Source of the DNA: Paraburkholderia heleia NBRC 101817
GTDB lineage: Bacteria > Pseudomonadota > Gammaproteobacteria > Burkholderiales > Burkholderiaceae
Length of the DNA: 64,000 bases
Direction of reading: 5' to 3'
Assembly: GCF_000739775.1 (NCBI RefSeq)
Contig: NZ_BBJH01000001.1
Span: forward strand, 97,029-161,028
Program-made: the position numbers and the translations under genes
The notes under the pieces: generated by a model
Seen by the model: the letters and a program-made list of their open reading frames with translations, nothing else
What the model was told of the DNA's origin: nothing
Databases searched by the model: none
Part shown: piece after piece, positions 7,485-16,800 of the stretch
Layout: each line of letters begins with the position of its first letter
How positions within the stretch are numbered: position 1 is the stretch's first letter

Positions 7485-8822
7485 ATGACGGCTGAAACGA
7501 CGTCAATCGACACGCTCATCGTCGGGGCCGGACAGGCCGGCATTGCGATGAGCGAGCATCTCAGCCGCATCGGCGTGCCGCATCTCGTGCTCGAACGCGA
7601 TCGCATCGCCGAACGTTGGCGCACCGCGCGCTGGGATTCGCTCGTCGCGAACGGTCCGGCGTGGCACGACCGCTTCCCGGGCATGGAGTTCGAGGGGCTG
7701 GACCCGGACGCCTTCGCCTCGAAGGATCAGGTTGCCGATTATTTCGAGGCCTATGCCCGCAAATATCAGGCGCCGATCCGCACCGGCGTGGAGGTCACGC
7801 GCGTGACCCGTCACGCGGGCCGCCCCGGTTTTCGCGTGGAGACGTCCGATGGCGTGATCGACGCGCAACGCGTGGTGGTCGCGACCGGGCCGTTCCAGCG
7901 CCCCGTGATTCCGCCGATCGCGCCAGGGGACCCGACGCTCGCGCAAATGCATTCCGTCGACTACCGCAATCCCGCCCAGTTGCCGCCCGGCGCGGTGCTG
8001 GTCGTGGGCGCGGGCTCCTCGGGCGTGCAGATCGCCGACGAACTCATGCGCGCGGGACGCAAGGTCTATCTTTCGGTGGGCGCGCACGACCGGCCGCCGC
8101 GCGCGTACCGCAATCGCGATTTTTGCTGGTGGCTGGGCGTGCTCGGCGAGTGGGACAAGGAAGTCGCCGGGCCGGGCCGGGAGCACGTGACGATTGCCGT
8201 GAGCGGCGCGCGCGGCGGGCAGACCGTCGAATTCCGCGCACTGGCGCACGAGGGCATGACGCTCGTGGGCGTGACGCAATCGTTCGAGGGCCGCGTCGTC
8301 ACTTTCGCCGACGATCTCGCGGCCAATCTCATGCGCGGCGATCAAAGTCTTTTCGCGCTGCTCGACGCCGCCGACGCCTATGTCGAACGCAACGGCGTAG
8401 CGTTGCCGCCCGACCCGCGCGCGCGCGATATTCCCGCGGATCCCGAGTGCGTGACGCATCCGATCCTCACGCTCGATCTCGCCGAAGCGGGCGTGAGCAC
8501 GATCATCTGGGCGACCGGCTATGCGCAGGACTACGCGTGGCTCGAGGTCGACGCCTTCGACGAAAAGGGCAAGCCGCGCCATCAACGCGGCGTCTCGAAG
8601 GAGCCGGGCGTGTATTTCCTCGGCTTGCCGTGGCTGTCGCGGCGCGGCTCGTCGTTCATCTGGGGCGTGTGGCACGACGCGAAGCATCTGGCCGACCAGA
8701 TCGCGACACAACGCAAGTATCTCGACTATCGCGACGCCGCGCAGCGCCGCGCGGCATCCGCCGGGCACGACGCCGTGCAGGCGCCCGCAGAGCCGAATCT
8801 CAACGAACTGGGAGTGAATTGA
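7485..8822 (+). CDS. Flavin-containing monooxygenase / CzcO-like oxidoreductase
   Basis: FAD- and NAD(P)H-dependent oxidoreductase, 445 aa. Dinucleotide folds appear at residues 14-19 (GAGQAG, FAD) and 175-180 (GAGSSG, NADPH). The ATG-type motif WATGYAQDY lies near 341. The start has a strong AAGGAGG site. Such enzymes insert oxygen at N, S or carbonyl carbon, or oxidise amines. It heads the four-gene rightward operon and its TGA overlaps the next ATG (TGATG). A plausible role is to oxidise an amine to an imine or N-oxide that the following Rid protein handles. It could also pass electrons to the Rieske enzyme, but its domains do not favour that. Confidence 0.85.
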   Translation: MTAETTSIDTLIVGAGQAGIAMSEHLSRIGVPHLVLERDRIAERWRTARWDSLVANGPAWHDRFPGMEFEGLDPDAFASKDQVADYFEAYARKYQAPIRTGVEVTRVTRHAGRPGFRVETSDGVIDAQRVVVATGPFQRPVIPPIAPGDPTLAQMHSVDYRNPAQLPPGAVLVVGAGSSGVQIADELMRAGRKVYLSVGAHDRPPRAYRNRDFCWWLGVLGEWDKEVAGPGREHVTIAVSGARGGQTVEFRALAHEGMTLVGVTQSFEGRVVTFADDLAANLMRGDQSLFALLDAADAYVERNGVALPPDPRARDIPADPECVTHPILTLDLAEAGVSTIIWATGYAQDYAWLEVDAFDEKGKPRHQRGVSKEPGVYFLGLPWLSRRGSSFIWGVWHDAKHLADQIATQRKYLDYRDAAQRRAASAGHDAVQAPAEPNLNELGVN

Positions 8823-9253
8823 TGCCTACGCATACCCGTATCCGCATGTTCAACACGAAGGACACGTATCCGAACCAGTCGCTCGACAATGACCTGTGCC
8901 AGGCCGTTCGCGCGGGCAACACGGTCTACGTGCGCGGCCAGGTGGGCACCGACTTCGACGGCAATCTGGTCGGTCTCGGCGATGCGCGTGCGCAGGCCGG
9001 GCAGGCGATGAAGAACGTCAGGCAATTGCTCGAAGAAGCGGGCAGCGACCTCACGCACATCGTCAAGACGACGACGTATCTGATCGATCCGCGCTATCGC
9101 GAGCCCGTTTATCAGGAAGTCGGCAAGTGGCTGAAGGGCGTGTTCCCGATTTCGACGGGGCTCGTCGTGAGCGCGCTCGGGCAGCCGCAATGGCTCATGG
9201 AGATCGACGTGATCGCCGTGATTCCCGATAACTGGAAGCCGGTACAGGACTGA
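8822..9253 (+). CDS. Rid-family (YjgF/YER057c/UK114) protein, atypical
   Basis: 143 aa with the Rid trimer fold signature (YVRGQVGTDFDGNLVG, then a helix with AGQAMKNVRQLLEEAG and VVSALG). Canonical RidA hydrolyses enamine/imine intermediates using an Arg in a P-A-R-x-x-(V/I)-E motif. Here that place reads PQWLMEI (residues 122-128), without Arg, so it belongs to a non-archetypal Rid group. It overlaps the FMO stop by one base and precedes the DUF1028 gene. I infer that it processes a reactive intermediate of the pathway, by chemistry that differs from RidA. Confidence 0.85.
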   Translation: MPTHTRIRMFNTKDTYPNQSLDNDLCQAVRAGNTVYVRGQVGTDFDGNLVGLGDARAQAGQAMKNVRQLLEEAGSDLTHIVKTTTYLIDPRYREPVYQEVGKWLKGVFPISTGLVVSALGQPQWLMEIDVIAVIPDNWKPVQD

Positions 9254-9263
9254 GGAGCGGGCC

Positions 9264-9941
9264 ATGACCTTCTCGATCGTGGGACGTTGCCCGCAGAGCG
9301 GGCAACTGGGAATTGCGGTCAGCTCGTCGAGCATCGCCGTGGGCGCGCGCTGCGCGTGGGCGCGTGCGGGCGTGGGCGTGGTGGCGACGCAGAACGTCAC
9401 GCTGCCCGCGCTGGGCACGCAGGTGCTCGACTTGCTGGAGAGCGGAAAGCTCGCGCCGGACGCGGCGTTGCAACGCGCACTCGCCCTGGACCCGTACCGC
9501 GCTTACCGGCAGGTCACGGTCGTGGACAGCGCGGGACGCACGGCGCTGTTCACGGGCAAGCGCACGCTCGGGCGCAACCACGCGCACGCGGGCGATCAAT
9601 GCGTCGCGGCGGGCAACATGCTCGCTCACGAACAGGTGATCGACGCGATGGCGCAGGCATTCGAGCGCACGCCGGGCGTGCTCGCGGATCGCTTGCTGGC
9701 GGCCATGCACGCGGCGCTCGAGGCCGGCGGCGAGGCGGGGCCGGTGCATTCGGCGGCGCTCAAGATCGTCGATGCGCAGGTCTGGCCCATCGTCGATCTG
9801 CGTGTCGATTGGGCCGACGAAGCCCCCATTGCCGCGCTGGGCGGCTTGTGGGAGGCGTACCGCCCGCAGATGCAGGACTACATCACGCGCGCGCTGAACC
9901 CAACGGCCGCACCAAGCTATGGAGTGCCAGGCGATGAGTGA
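9264..9941 (+). CDS. DUF1028 family protein
   Basis: 225 aa and a good match to the DUF1028 family: MTFSIVGRCPQSGQLGIAVS at the start, GVGVVATQN near residue 37, and a central LLAAMHAALEAGGEAGPVHS. Members are thought to have an Ntn-hydrolase-like fold and often lie beside peptidases, amidases or catabolic enzymes, but their reaction is not established. The gene starts 10 bp after the Rid gene behind a GAGGAG-like site and overlaps the ArgE-like gene by eight bases. Its conserved place between Rid and a deacylase suggests an amide or cyclic-amide hydrolysis step. Confidence 0.85.
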   Translation: MTFSIVGRCPQSGQLGIAVSSSSIAVGARCAWARAGVGVVATQNVTLPALGTQVLDLLESGKLAPDAALQRALALDPYRAYRQVTVVDSAGRTALFTGKRTLGRNHAHAGDQCVAAGNMLAHEQVIDAMAQAFERTPGVLADRLLAAMHAALEAGGEAGPVHSAALKIVDAQVWPIVDLRVDWADEAPIAALGGLWEAYRPQMQDYITRALNPTAAPSYGVPGDE

Positions 9942-11106
9942 GCCGCGCGAGACGACGAGCCGCGCGATGCTGGCGCGCCTGATCGGCTTCGCGACCGTGA
10001 GCCGCGATTCGAACCTCGAACTCATCGCGTTCATCGAGTCGTATCTCGCCGGTCTCGGCGTGGAGTGCGAACTGTTCTACAACGCACAGCGCACCAAGGC
10101 CAATCTGTTCGCGACGATCGGTCCGCGCGATCGCGGCGGCATTGTACTGTCGGGCCACACCGACGTCGTGCCTGTGGACGGCCAGGCGTGGACCGTCGAA
10201 CCGTTCCGCCTGACCGAGAAGAACGGACGCCTCTACGGACGCGGCACAGCCGACATGAAATCGTTCATCGCGTGCGTGCTCGCGGCAGTGCCCGCATTCC
10301 TGCGCGCGCCGCTCGTCATGCCGGTGCATCTCGCTTTTTCGTACGATGAGGAAACCGGCTGCCTCGGCGTGCGGCCCATGCTCGCCGAACTCGCTCAGCG
10401 CGCGCACGCGCCGCGTGTGTGCCTGATCGGCGAGCCGACAGAACTCAAGCCCGTGCTGGGTCACAAGGGCAAGCTCGCGATGCGCTGTCATGTGAAAGGC
10501 GCTGCGTGTCATTCGGCCTATGCGCCGTACGGTGTGAACGCGATCCAGTACGCGGCGCGCCTCATCAACAAGCTGGAGGCGATCGGCGACGAACTCGCGC
10601 GGCCCGAGTATCGCGACGCGCGTTTCGACCCGCCGTTTTCCACGCTGCAAACCGGCGTCGTGAAGGGCGGCCGCGCGCTGAACATCGTGCCCGCCGAATG
10701 CGAATTCGACTTCGAAGTCCGGACCGTGCCGGGCTTCGACGCGCTCACGGTCGCCGGCGATCTGCAGCGTTACGCCGAGGGCGAACTCGTGCCGAAAATG
10801 CGCGCCGTGCATGCCGATAGCGGCATCCGGTTCGAAGCGCTCAACGCGTATCCGGGCCTCGCCACGCCGCCGGAGAGCGAGGTTGCGCAACTGCTCGCGC
10901 GGCTATGCGAATCGAGCGACTTCGGCACCGTGGCGTTCGGCACCGAGGGCGGCCTCTACGCGCAGGCGGGCATTCCGGCCGTGGTGTGCGGGCCCGGCAG
11001 CATGGATCAAGGCCACAAGCCGGATGAGTTCGTCACGCTCGATCAACTGGATCGCTGCGATGCGATGTTGATGCGTCTCGCGCAGCATCTGCAAATGGCC
11101 GGCTAG
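9934..11106 (+). CDS. argE: Acetylornithine deacetylase (ArgE)-like M20 metallohydrolase
   Basis: M20 di-zinc amidohydrolase, 390 aa from the ATG at 9934; an earlier in-frame ATG lies at 9919. The metal-site motifs are SGHTDVVPVDG, YGRGTADMKS and DEETGC, followed by GEPTE and a dimerisation domain. Length and motifs fit ArgE, which removes acetyl from N-acetylornithine. In this operon it more likely removes an acyl or formyl group from the breakdown product. It is the last gene before a strong terminator at 11129-11166. Confidence 0.85.
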   Translation: MSEPRETTSRAMLARLIGFATVSRDSNLELIAFIESYLAGLGVECELFYNAQRTKANLFATIGPRDRGGIVLSGHTDVVPVDGQAWTVEPFRLTEKNGRLYGRGTADMKSFIACVLAAVPAFLRAPLVMPVHLAFSYDEETGCLGVRPMLAELAQRAHAPRVCLIGEPTELKPVLGHKGKLAMRCHVKGAACHSAYAPYGVNAIQYAARLINKLEAIGDELARPEYRDARFDPPFSTLQTGVVKGGRALNIVPAECEFDFEVRTVPGFDALTVAGDLQRYAEGELVPKMRAVHADSGIRFEALNAYPGLATPPESEVAQLLARLCESSDFGTVAFGTEGGLYAQAGIPAVVCGPGSMDQGHKPDEFVTLDQLDRCDAMLMRLAQHLQMAG

Positions 11107-11128
11107 GCGGCACTTTCGAAGCGGGCCG

Positions 11129-11166
11129 CAATGGGCGCGTGCGTTGATTCGCACGCGCCCATTTTC
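11129..11166 (+). terminator. Intrinsic terminator of the FMO-argE operon
   Basis: A 13-bp perfect stem (11131-11143 with 11150-11162, ATGGGCGCGTGCG) encloses the loop TTGATT and is followed by a short T-run. It begins 25 bases after the argE-like stop. Confidence 0.85.
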
Positions 11167-11203
11167 ATGCGCCGCATGCAGTCTGCTCATTCAGTCTCCG
11201 TAT

Positions 11204-11401
11204 TCAGTCTCGATACGACGGATCTTCCCCGTCGAGCACCTTCTTCATTTCTTCGAAGTGCGCGATCGAGAAGTCCGCAATGCTCTCCCAGTCGCGCGCG
11301 GTGCGTTCGGCGACGGCGTCGGAGAGCACGCGCAGCGGCTTGCCCGTCGCATAGGCGTTCACGAGAATCTGGCAGGCGCGCTCGAAACAGGTAGACGTCA
11401 T
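11204..11401 (-). CDS. Small hypothetical protein
   Basis: 65 aa from the ATG at 11401, soluble and acidic (begins MTSTCFERACQILVNAYATG, ends EEMKKVLDGEDPSYRD). I do not recognise a family. Longer in-frame starts at 11431 and 11518 exist; the 11518 one would place the FNR box over its start, and neither has a good ribosome site. It faces the argE operon across the terminator and is divergent from the FNR-box promoter. Confidence 0.5.
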   Translation of the reverse strand: MTSTCFERACQILVNAYATGKPLRVLSDAVAERTARDWESIADFSIAHFEEMKKVLDGEDPSYRD

Positions 11402-11504
11402 CAAAGGCCCGGATGCCGGTGGCACGGGCATGAGTCCGCCGGCACGGGCTTCTCGCGGGCGACCGGGCGGCCCCGCACACCCTCGATTGTGCAGCGCAAT
11501 AAAT

Positions 11505-11546
11505 TTGATATAAATCAATGTGCGTTGTTTTCAGAGGGTGCTTAAT
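11505..11546 (+). promoter_or_regulatory. FNR/ANR box with class II promoter geometry
   Basis: TTGATATAAATCAA at 11505-11518 is a perfect match to the FNR/ANR consensus TTGAT-N4-ATCAA. Its centre is 11511.5. If that is -41.5, the start of transcription is near 11553 and the -10 hexamer falls at 11541-11546. That hexamer reads CTTAAT, four of six consensus bases. The mirror-image place on the minus strand reads GGGTGT, so the promoter points right, to the PhaC-like gene. Confidence 0.7.
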
Positions 11547-11668
11547 CTTCGTCTGTCCGTGCATGCAATCCCGACGCCATTTTCCCCAAGGCCCACCGCC
11601 ACTTCCGCGCCGCCTTTGCCGAAACTCGTTCGATTTCCACCCGCTGCCCCAAGCATGGAGAAATTCCC

Positions 11669-12802
11669 TTGAGCCACACTCGTCAAACTCAAAGCCCCGG
11701 CAGTACGTCGATGCTCACGCTACCGCTCTTCTGGCCAATCGCGGCCGCCGCAGCCCTGGTGGAAACCGGCGCTTCGCTGTCGGCCAGAAATCTCGCTTTC
11801 CTCGCGGAAGAAGAGCGGCTCCATTTCGAACTGCATCCCGTGCTCGCCACGGCCAACCGGCCGCTGCTGGACCTGCGCACGATGGTTCTGCGTGACTACT
11901 CCGGCGACAACCCGCAGGGCCTGCCGACCATCGTCGATGCGCCGTACGCCGGCCACCGCGCGATGATTGCCGACTTCCAGCCGGGTCAGAGCCTGATGCA
12001 AACGTTGCGCGAGCACGGACTGTCGCGGCTTTTCCTGACCGACTGGAAGTCGGCGACGGAGGACATGAAGGATCTGGAGATCGACCAGTATCTCGCCGAG
12101 ATCAACGTATGCGTCGACGAACTCGGCGGCCGGGTGAACCTGGTGGGCCTGTGCCAGGGCGGCTGGATGTCGGCCATGTATGCCGCCCGCTTTCCGCACA
12201 AGGTCGCGAGCCTCGTGCTGGCCGGGTCGCCGATCGACACCGACGCGGGCGACGGTCCCATCAAGCGGATGGTGCACACGTATCCCGAGTCGTTCTACGA
12301 AGAACTGGTGAAGCTTGGCGGCGGCCTCATGCGAGGCCGTTTCATGCTGAGCGGATGGAAAAACATGCACCCGGACCAGCACTACGTGACCGAGCACATC
12401 GATCTGTACGAGCACATCGACGACCCGGCTTACGTGAAAAAGGAAGAGGCGTTCCAGAGCTGGTACGAGAACCCGCTCGACCTGCCCGGGCGCTGGTATC
12501 TGCAAACCATCCGGCAGATTTTCAGGGAGAACCGGCTCGCGAAAGGGACGTTTGTCGCGCTGGGCCGCACGTTGAACCTGAAAGCGATTACCTGCCCGGT
12601 TTATCTGCTCGCGGGGGAGTCGGACGACATCACCACGAAGGAGCAGGTGTTCGACGCCGGGAAATACCTGGGCACGCCGCCCGGGCGCATCGAAAAGCGT
12701 CTCGTGCCGGGCGGCCATATCGGCCTCTTCATGGGCTCGCGCACGCTGAAAGAGACCTGGCCTGCAATCGCCGCCTGGGTGGCTGCAGCCGCGCCGGCCT
12801 GA
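11669..12802 (+). CDS. PhaC-like alpha/beta hydrolase with Cys nucleophile
   Basis: 377 aa from a TTG at 11669 with GGAGA eight bases upstream. The lipase-box equivalent is GLCQGG with Cys162, as in PHA synthases (GxCxGG), in place of the Ser of ordinary hydrolases. Asp319/320 (GESDD) and His350 (GGHIG) complete a triad. The stretch LFLTDWKSATEDMKDL before the nucleophile also resembles PhaC. It is much shorter than class I PhaC (about 590 aa) and lacks the long N-terminal domain. It may be a PHA-related synthase-like or depolymerase-like enzyme. The FNR box upstream implies induction at low oxygen, when PHB metabolism is active. Confidence 0.75.
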   Translation: MSHTRQTQSPGSTSMLTLPLFWPIAAAAALVETGASLSARNLAFLAEEERLHFELHPVLATANRPLLDLRTMVLRDYSGDNPQGLPTIVDAPYAGHRAMIADFQPGQSLMQTLREHGLSRLFLTDWKSATEDMKDLEIDQYLAEINVCVDELGGRVNLVGLCQGGWMSAMYAARFPHKVASLVLAGSPIDTDAGDGPIKRMVHTYPESFYEELVKLGGGLMRGRFMLSGWKNMHPDQHYVTEHIDLYEHIDDPAYVKKEEAFQSWYENPLDLPGRWYLQTIRQIFRENRLAKGTFVALGRTLNLKAITCPVYLLAGESDDITTKEQVFDAGKYLGTPPGRIEKRLVPGGHIGLFMGSRTLKETWPAIAAWVAAAAPA

Positions 12803-12949
12803 TCTTCGAGAGCCGGGCCCCGTGTCGGATCGAGCCTGTGTCAATAGACATCGGGCAGATAGCCGGACGTCGTCGAATCGGGAATCCCTTGCGGGGTGGG
12901 CCTCGGCCGCCGCAATGCGAACCCCCGGCCTGTTCGGTCCCGGCCGGCA

Positions 12950-13600
12950 TTAACCCGCATGCGGCGGCTGGCCCGCGAAGCGCGGCGCGGGCGCGGCGTT
13001 GGGATGGCCGTCGGGGTGACGATGACGGCCGGCATTCGCATTGGCGCTGGTGCTGGCGTTCGCGTTACGGCCCGGCGCGGCCGGCGGGCGATGCTGGGCG
13101 GTGTGCACCGGCGGATGCCCGCCCGGCTGCGGCCGGTAGCCATGCGGCGGTGTGCCGTGCGGCTGCATCGCCACGCGCACGCGCTGGGGCTCGGGCATTC
13201 GCGCATGCTGCATTGGCAGATGCCCTTCGTTGTGCGCCATCACCACGCGCAATTCCTCGCGGCGGTGCCGGACTTCACCGCGCAGGTCGCCGCGGCCGTA
13301 ATAGCGGCGCTGGCGGTGGCCGTCCGGTCCCACGATCCAGATATAGGTGCTGCCGCCGGCGTAGACCACGTCGCGGTCGAGCACGACCGAAACATAGGCG
13401 TCGTACGGCTGTGGCACATAAACGGGTTGTGCGACGACGACAGGCGGAGGCGGTGGAGGGGGCGCGACGACCACGGTCGTGGGGCGCGTGGGTGCGGTGG
13501 CGACGCGAGGGCTGGACACGCAGCCGCTAATCAGCAGGGTTGCAGCCAGGGTGCCGAACAAGACGGATGCAGATGGCAGAGCGCGTGGTTTCGCGTGCAA
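12950..13600 (-). CDS. Proline/histidine-rich outer-membrane-type lipoprotein
   Basis: 216 aa from a TTG at 13600 with GGAG seven bases upstream; no ATG lies between the far-upstream Met and the lipobox. The signal peptide ends in LLISGC, a lipoprotein cleavage site, followed by a low-complexity Thr/Pro/Val region with a run of seven prolines. A short folded part has SVVLDRDVVYAGGSTYIW. The C-terminal third is rich in His, Pro and Asn/Ala repeats. I do not recognise a function; the His-rich tail could bind metals or be a spacer through the periplasm. It is divergent from the ferredoxin oxidoreductase gene. Confidence 0.65.
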   Translation of the reverse strand: MHAKPRALPSASVLFGTLAATLLISGCVSSPRVATAPTRPTTVVVAPPPPPPPVVVAQPVYVPQPYDAYVSVVLDRDVVYAGGSTYIWIVGPDGHRQRRYYGRGDLRGEVRHRREELRVVMAHNEGHLPMQHARMPEPQRVRVAMQPHGTPPHGYRPQPGGHPPVHTAQHRPPAAPGRNANASTSANANAGRHRHPDGHPNAAPAPRFAGQPPHAG

Positions 13601-13742
13601 GCGGGGACTCCGGAATGAGTGGTTGCTGGTCCCGTGTGTTAACGGCAAATGCCCGGGTCGCTTGAGCGAGCGCCCGTGGATACATGGCTTTCTGGACGCC
13701 ATGCCATCCGTTTTTCGCATACCAGCGTTTCCAATTTGTGAT

Positions 13743-13771
13743 TTTACGATGGCATATCGGCTTCCTATACT
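13743..13771 (+). promoter_or_regulatory. Sigma70-type promoter of the indolepyruvate oxidoreductase gene
   Basis: TTTACG (13743-13748) and TATACT (13766-13771) are separated by exactly 17 bp. The -10 matches five of six consensus bases. Transcription would start near 13778, about 43 bases before the ATG. Confidence 0.6.
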
Positions 13772-13784
13772 CGCCCGGAAAACG

Positions 13785-13802
13785 TACCGATGAAGTACCG
13801 AT
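13785..13802 (+). repeat. TACCGAT direct repeat in the leader
   Basis: TACCGAT occurs at 13785-13791 and 13796-13802, an 11-base period, about one helical turn. The pair lies just after the predicted transcription start, where a bound regulator would block RNA polymerase. Confidence 0.45.
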
Positions 13803-13820
13803 TCCGGAGACAGTCCCCCA

Positions 13821-16800
13821 ATGAACGCCCCAGATCGTGCCGCCGCAGAAGCTGCATCGCTAGCCGCATCCGTTTCGCTCGACGACAAATACACGCTGGA
13901 AAAAGGTCGCGTGTACATTAGCGGCACGCAGGCGCTGGTGCGCCTGCCCATGCTGCAAAAGGCGCGCGACCGCAAGGCCGGCCTGAATACGGCGGGCTTC
14001 GTCTCAGGCTATCGCGGCTCGCCGCTCGGTGCGCTCGACCAGTCGCTCTGGAAGGCGAAAAAGCACCTCCAGGCCCACGACGTCGTGTTCCAGCCCGGCG
14101 TGAACGAAGACCTCGCCGCCACCGCCGTGTGGGGCACGCAGCAGATCAATCTCTGGCCCGGCGCGCAGCGCGACGGCGTGTTCGGCATGTGGTACGGCAA
14201 GGGCCCGGGTGTGGACCGCACCGGCGACGTGTTCAAGCACGCCAACTCGGCGGGCAGCGATGCGCGCGGCGGCGTGCTCGTGCTCGCGGGCGATGACCAT
14301 GCGGCGAAGTCGTCGTCGGTTGCGCATCAGTCCGAGCACGCGCTCATCGCGGCGGGCATTCCCGTGCTCTACCCCGCGAACGTGCAGGAATATCTCGACT
14401 ACGGCTTGCACGGCTGGGCCATGAGCCGCTACTCGGGCCTGTGGGTCGCCATGAAGTGCGTGACCGACGTCATCGAATCGACCGCCTCGATCGACCTCGA
14501 CGCGGATCGCGTGCAAATCGTCACGCCCGCCGACTACACCATGCCCGAAGGCGGCCTGAATATCCGCTGGCCCGACACGCCGCTCGCCCAGGAAGCGCGC
14601 CTGCTCGATGAGAAGTGGTACGCCGCGCTCGCCTATGTGCGCGCGAACCGCCTGAACCGCGTGGTGATCGATTCGCCGCGCGCACGCTTTGGCATCATGA
14701 CCGCGGGCAAGGCGTATCTCGACGTGCGCCAGGCGCTCACCGACCTCGGCCTCGACGACGCAACCTGCGCGCAGATCGGCGTGCGCGTGCTCAAGGTGGG
14801 CTGCGTGTGGCCGCTCGACGCGCAGGACGCGCGCGGCTTCGCCACCGGGCTCGAAGAGATTCTCGTGGTCGAAGAAAAGCGCCAGATTCTCGAATACGCG
14901 CTCAAGGAAGAGCTATACAACTGGCGCGAAGACGTGCGCCCCAGGATCTACGGCAAATTCGACGAGCGCGACAACGAAGGCGGCGAATGGTCGGTGCCGC
15001 GCGGCAACTGGCTGCTGCCCGCGCACTACGAACTCTCGCCCGCGCTGATCGCCAAGGCCATTGCGCGGCGTCTCGCGCGCGCGGACCTGTCCAATGCGGT
15101 GCCCGAGGACGTGCGTGCGCGCATGCTCGCGCGCGTGGCGATCATCGAGGCGAAGGAGCGCGAAGCCGCGAAGCCGCGTGCGACGGTGGAGCGCAAGCCG
15201 TGGTTCTGCTCGGGCTGTCCGCACAACACCTCGACGAACGTGCCCGAAGGCTCGCGCGCGCTGGCGGGCATCGGCTGCCACTACATGTCGATGTGGATGG
15301 ACCGCAAGACCGAAACGTTCAGCCAGATGGGCGGCGAAGGCGTGGCGTGGCTCGGCCAGATGCACTTCTCGGGCGACAAGCACGTGTTCGTGAACCTCGG
15401 CGACGGCACGTACTTTCACTCAGGAGTGCTGGCGATTCGCGCCGCCATCGCTTCGAACGCCAGCATCACCTACAAGATTCTCTACAACGACGCGGTGGCG
15501 ATGACGGGCGGGCAGCCCGTGGACGGCGTGCTGACCGTGCCGCAGATCGCGCATCAGGTGCATGCCGAAGGTGCGAAACGCATCGTCATCGTCACGGACG
15601 AGCCGCAAAAATACGACGCCAGGATCGCATTGCCGGCAGGCGTGGATGTGCACCATCGCGATCAGCTCGATAGCGTGCAGCGCATCCTGCGCGACACCGC
15701 CGGCACCACCGTGCTGATCTACGACCAGACCTGCGCCACCGAAAAGCGCCGCCGCCGCAAGCGCGGCGCGTATCCCGACCCGGCGCGCCGCGCCTTCATC
15801 AACGACGCCGTGTGCGAAGGCTGTGGCGACTGCTCGGTGCAATCGAACTGCCTCTCCGTCGAGCCGCTCGATACGCCGCTCGGCACGAAGCGCAAGATCA
15901 ACCAGTCGTCGTGCAACAAGGACTTCTCGTGCGTGAAGGGCTTTTGCCCGAGCTTCGTGACGGCCGAGGGCGCACAGTTGCGCAAGCCGCGCGCGGCGCA
16001 TGTGTCCAGCGCCGCCTCGATCAGTTTCGAAGCGTTGCCCATGCCCGTGCTTCCGCAACCGACGAAGCCTTACGGCATTCTCGTGACGGGCGTGGGCGGC
16101 ACGGGCGTCGTGACCATCGGCGGGCTGATCGGCATGGCCGCGCATCTTGCGGGCAAGGGCGTGACCGTGCTCGACATGGCCGGGCTCGCCCAAAAGGGCG
16201 GCGCCGTGCTGAGCCACGTGCAGGTGGCGGCGTCGCCCGCCGCCTTGCACGCCACGCGCATCGCCACGGGCGAGGCGCGCCTCGTGATCGGCTGCGATGC
16301 GATCGTCTCCGCTTCGGGCGACGTGCTCTCGCGTACCCAGCACGGCGTGACGGTCGCGGCGATCAACAGCGCCGCGACGCCGACTGCGGAATTCGTCAGG
16401 AATCCAAAGTGGACGTTCCCGGGTGCGCAAACCGAGGCCGAACTGCGCGCGAGCATCGGCGAGGGCTGCGCGTTCGTGGACGCCAATGCGCTCGCGCTGG
16501 CCTTGCTCGGCGACACGATCTACAGCAATCCGCTGCTGCTCGGCTATGCGTGGCAAAAGGGCTGGCTGCCGCTCGAACTCGCGCATCTGCGCCGTGCGAT
16601 CGAACTCAACGCCGTGGCCGTGGAGAAGAATCTGCAGGCGTTCGACTGGGGCCGCTACGTCGCGCATCATGGCGAGGCGCTCGTGCGCGCGCTCACCAAA
16701 ACGCCGGCAGAACCGCAGGCTGTCGTTCTGCGCATGCCCGAATCGCTCGACAAGCTGATCGCCGCGCGCGAAGCGTTGCTCACCGCGTATCAGAACGCCG

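Noticed and set aside
13785..13802. TACCGAT pair as a CRISPR or iteron array
   Set aside because: Only two copies of seven bases; better read as a simple operator-like repeat.
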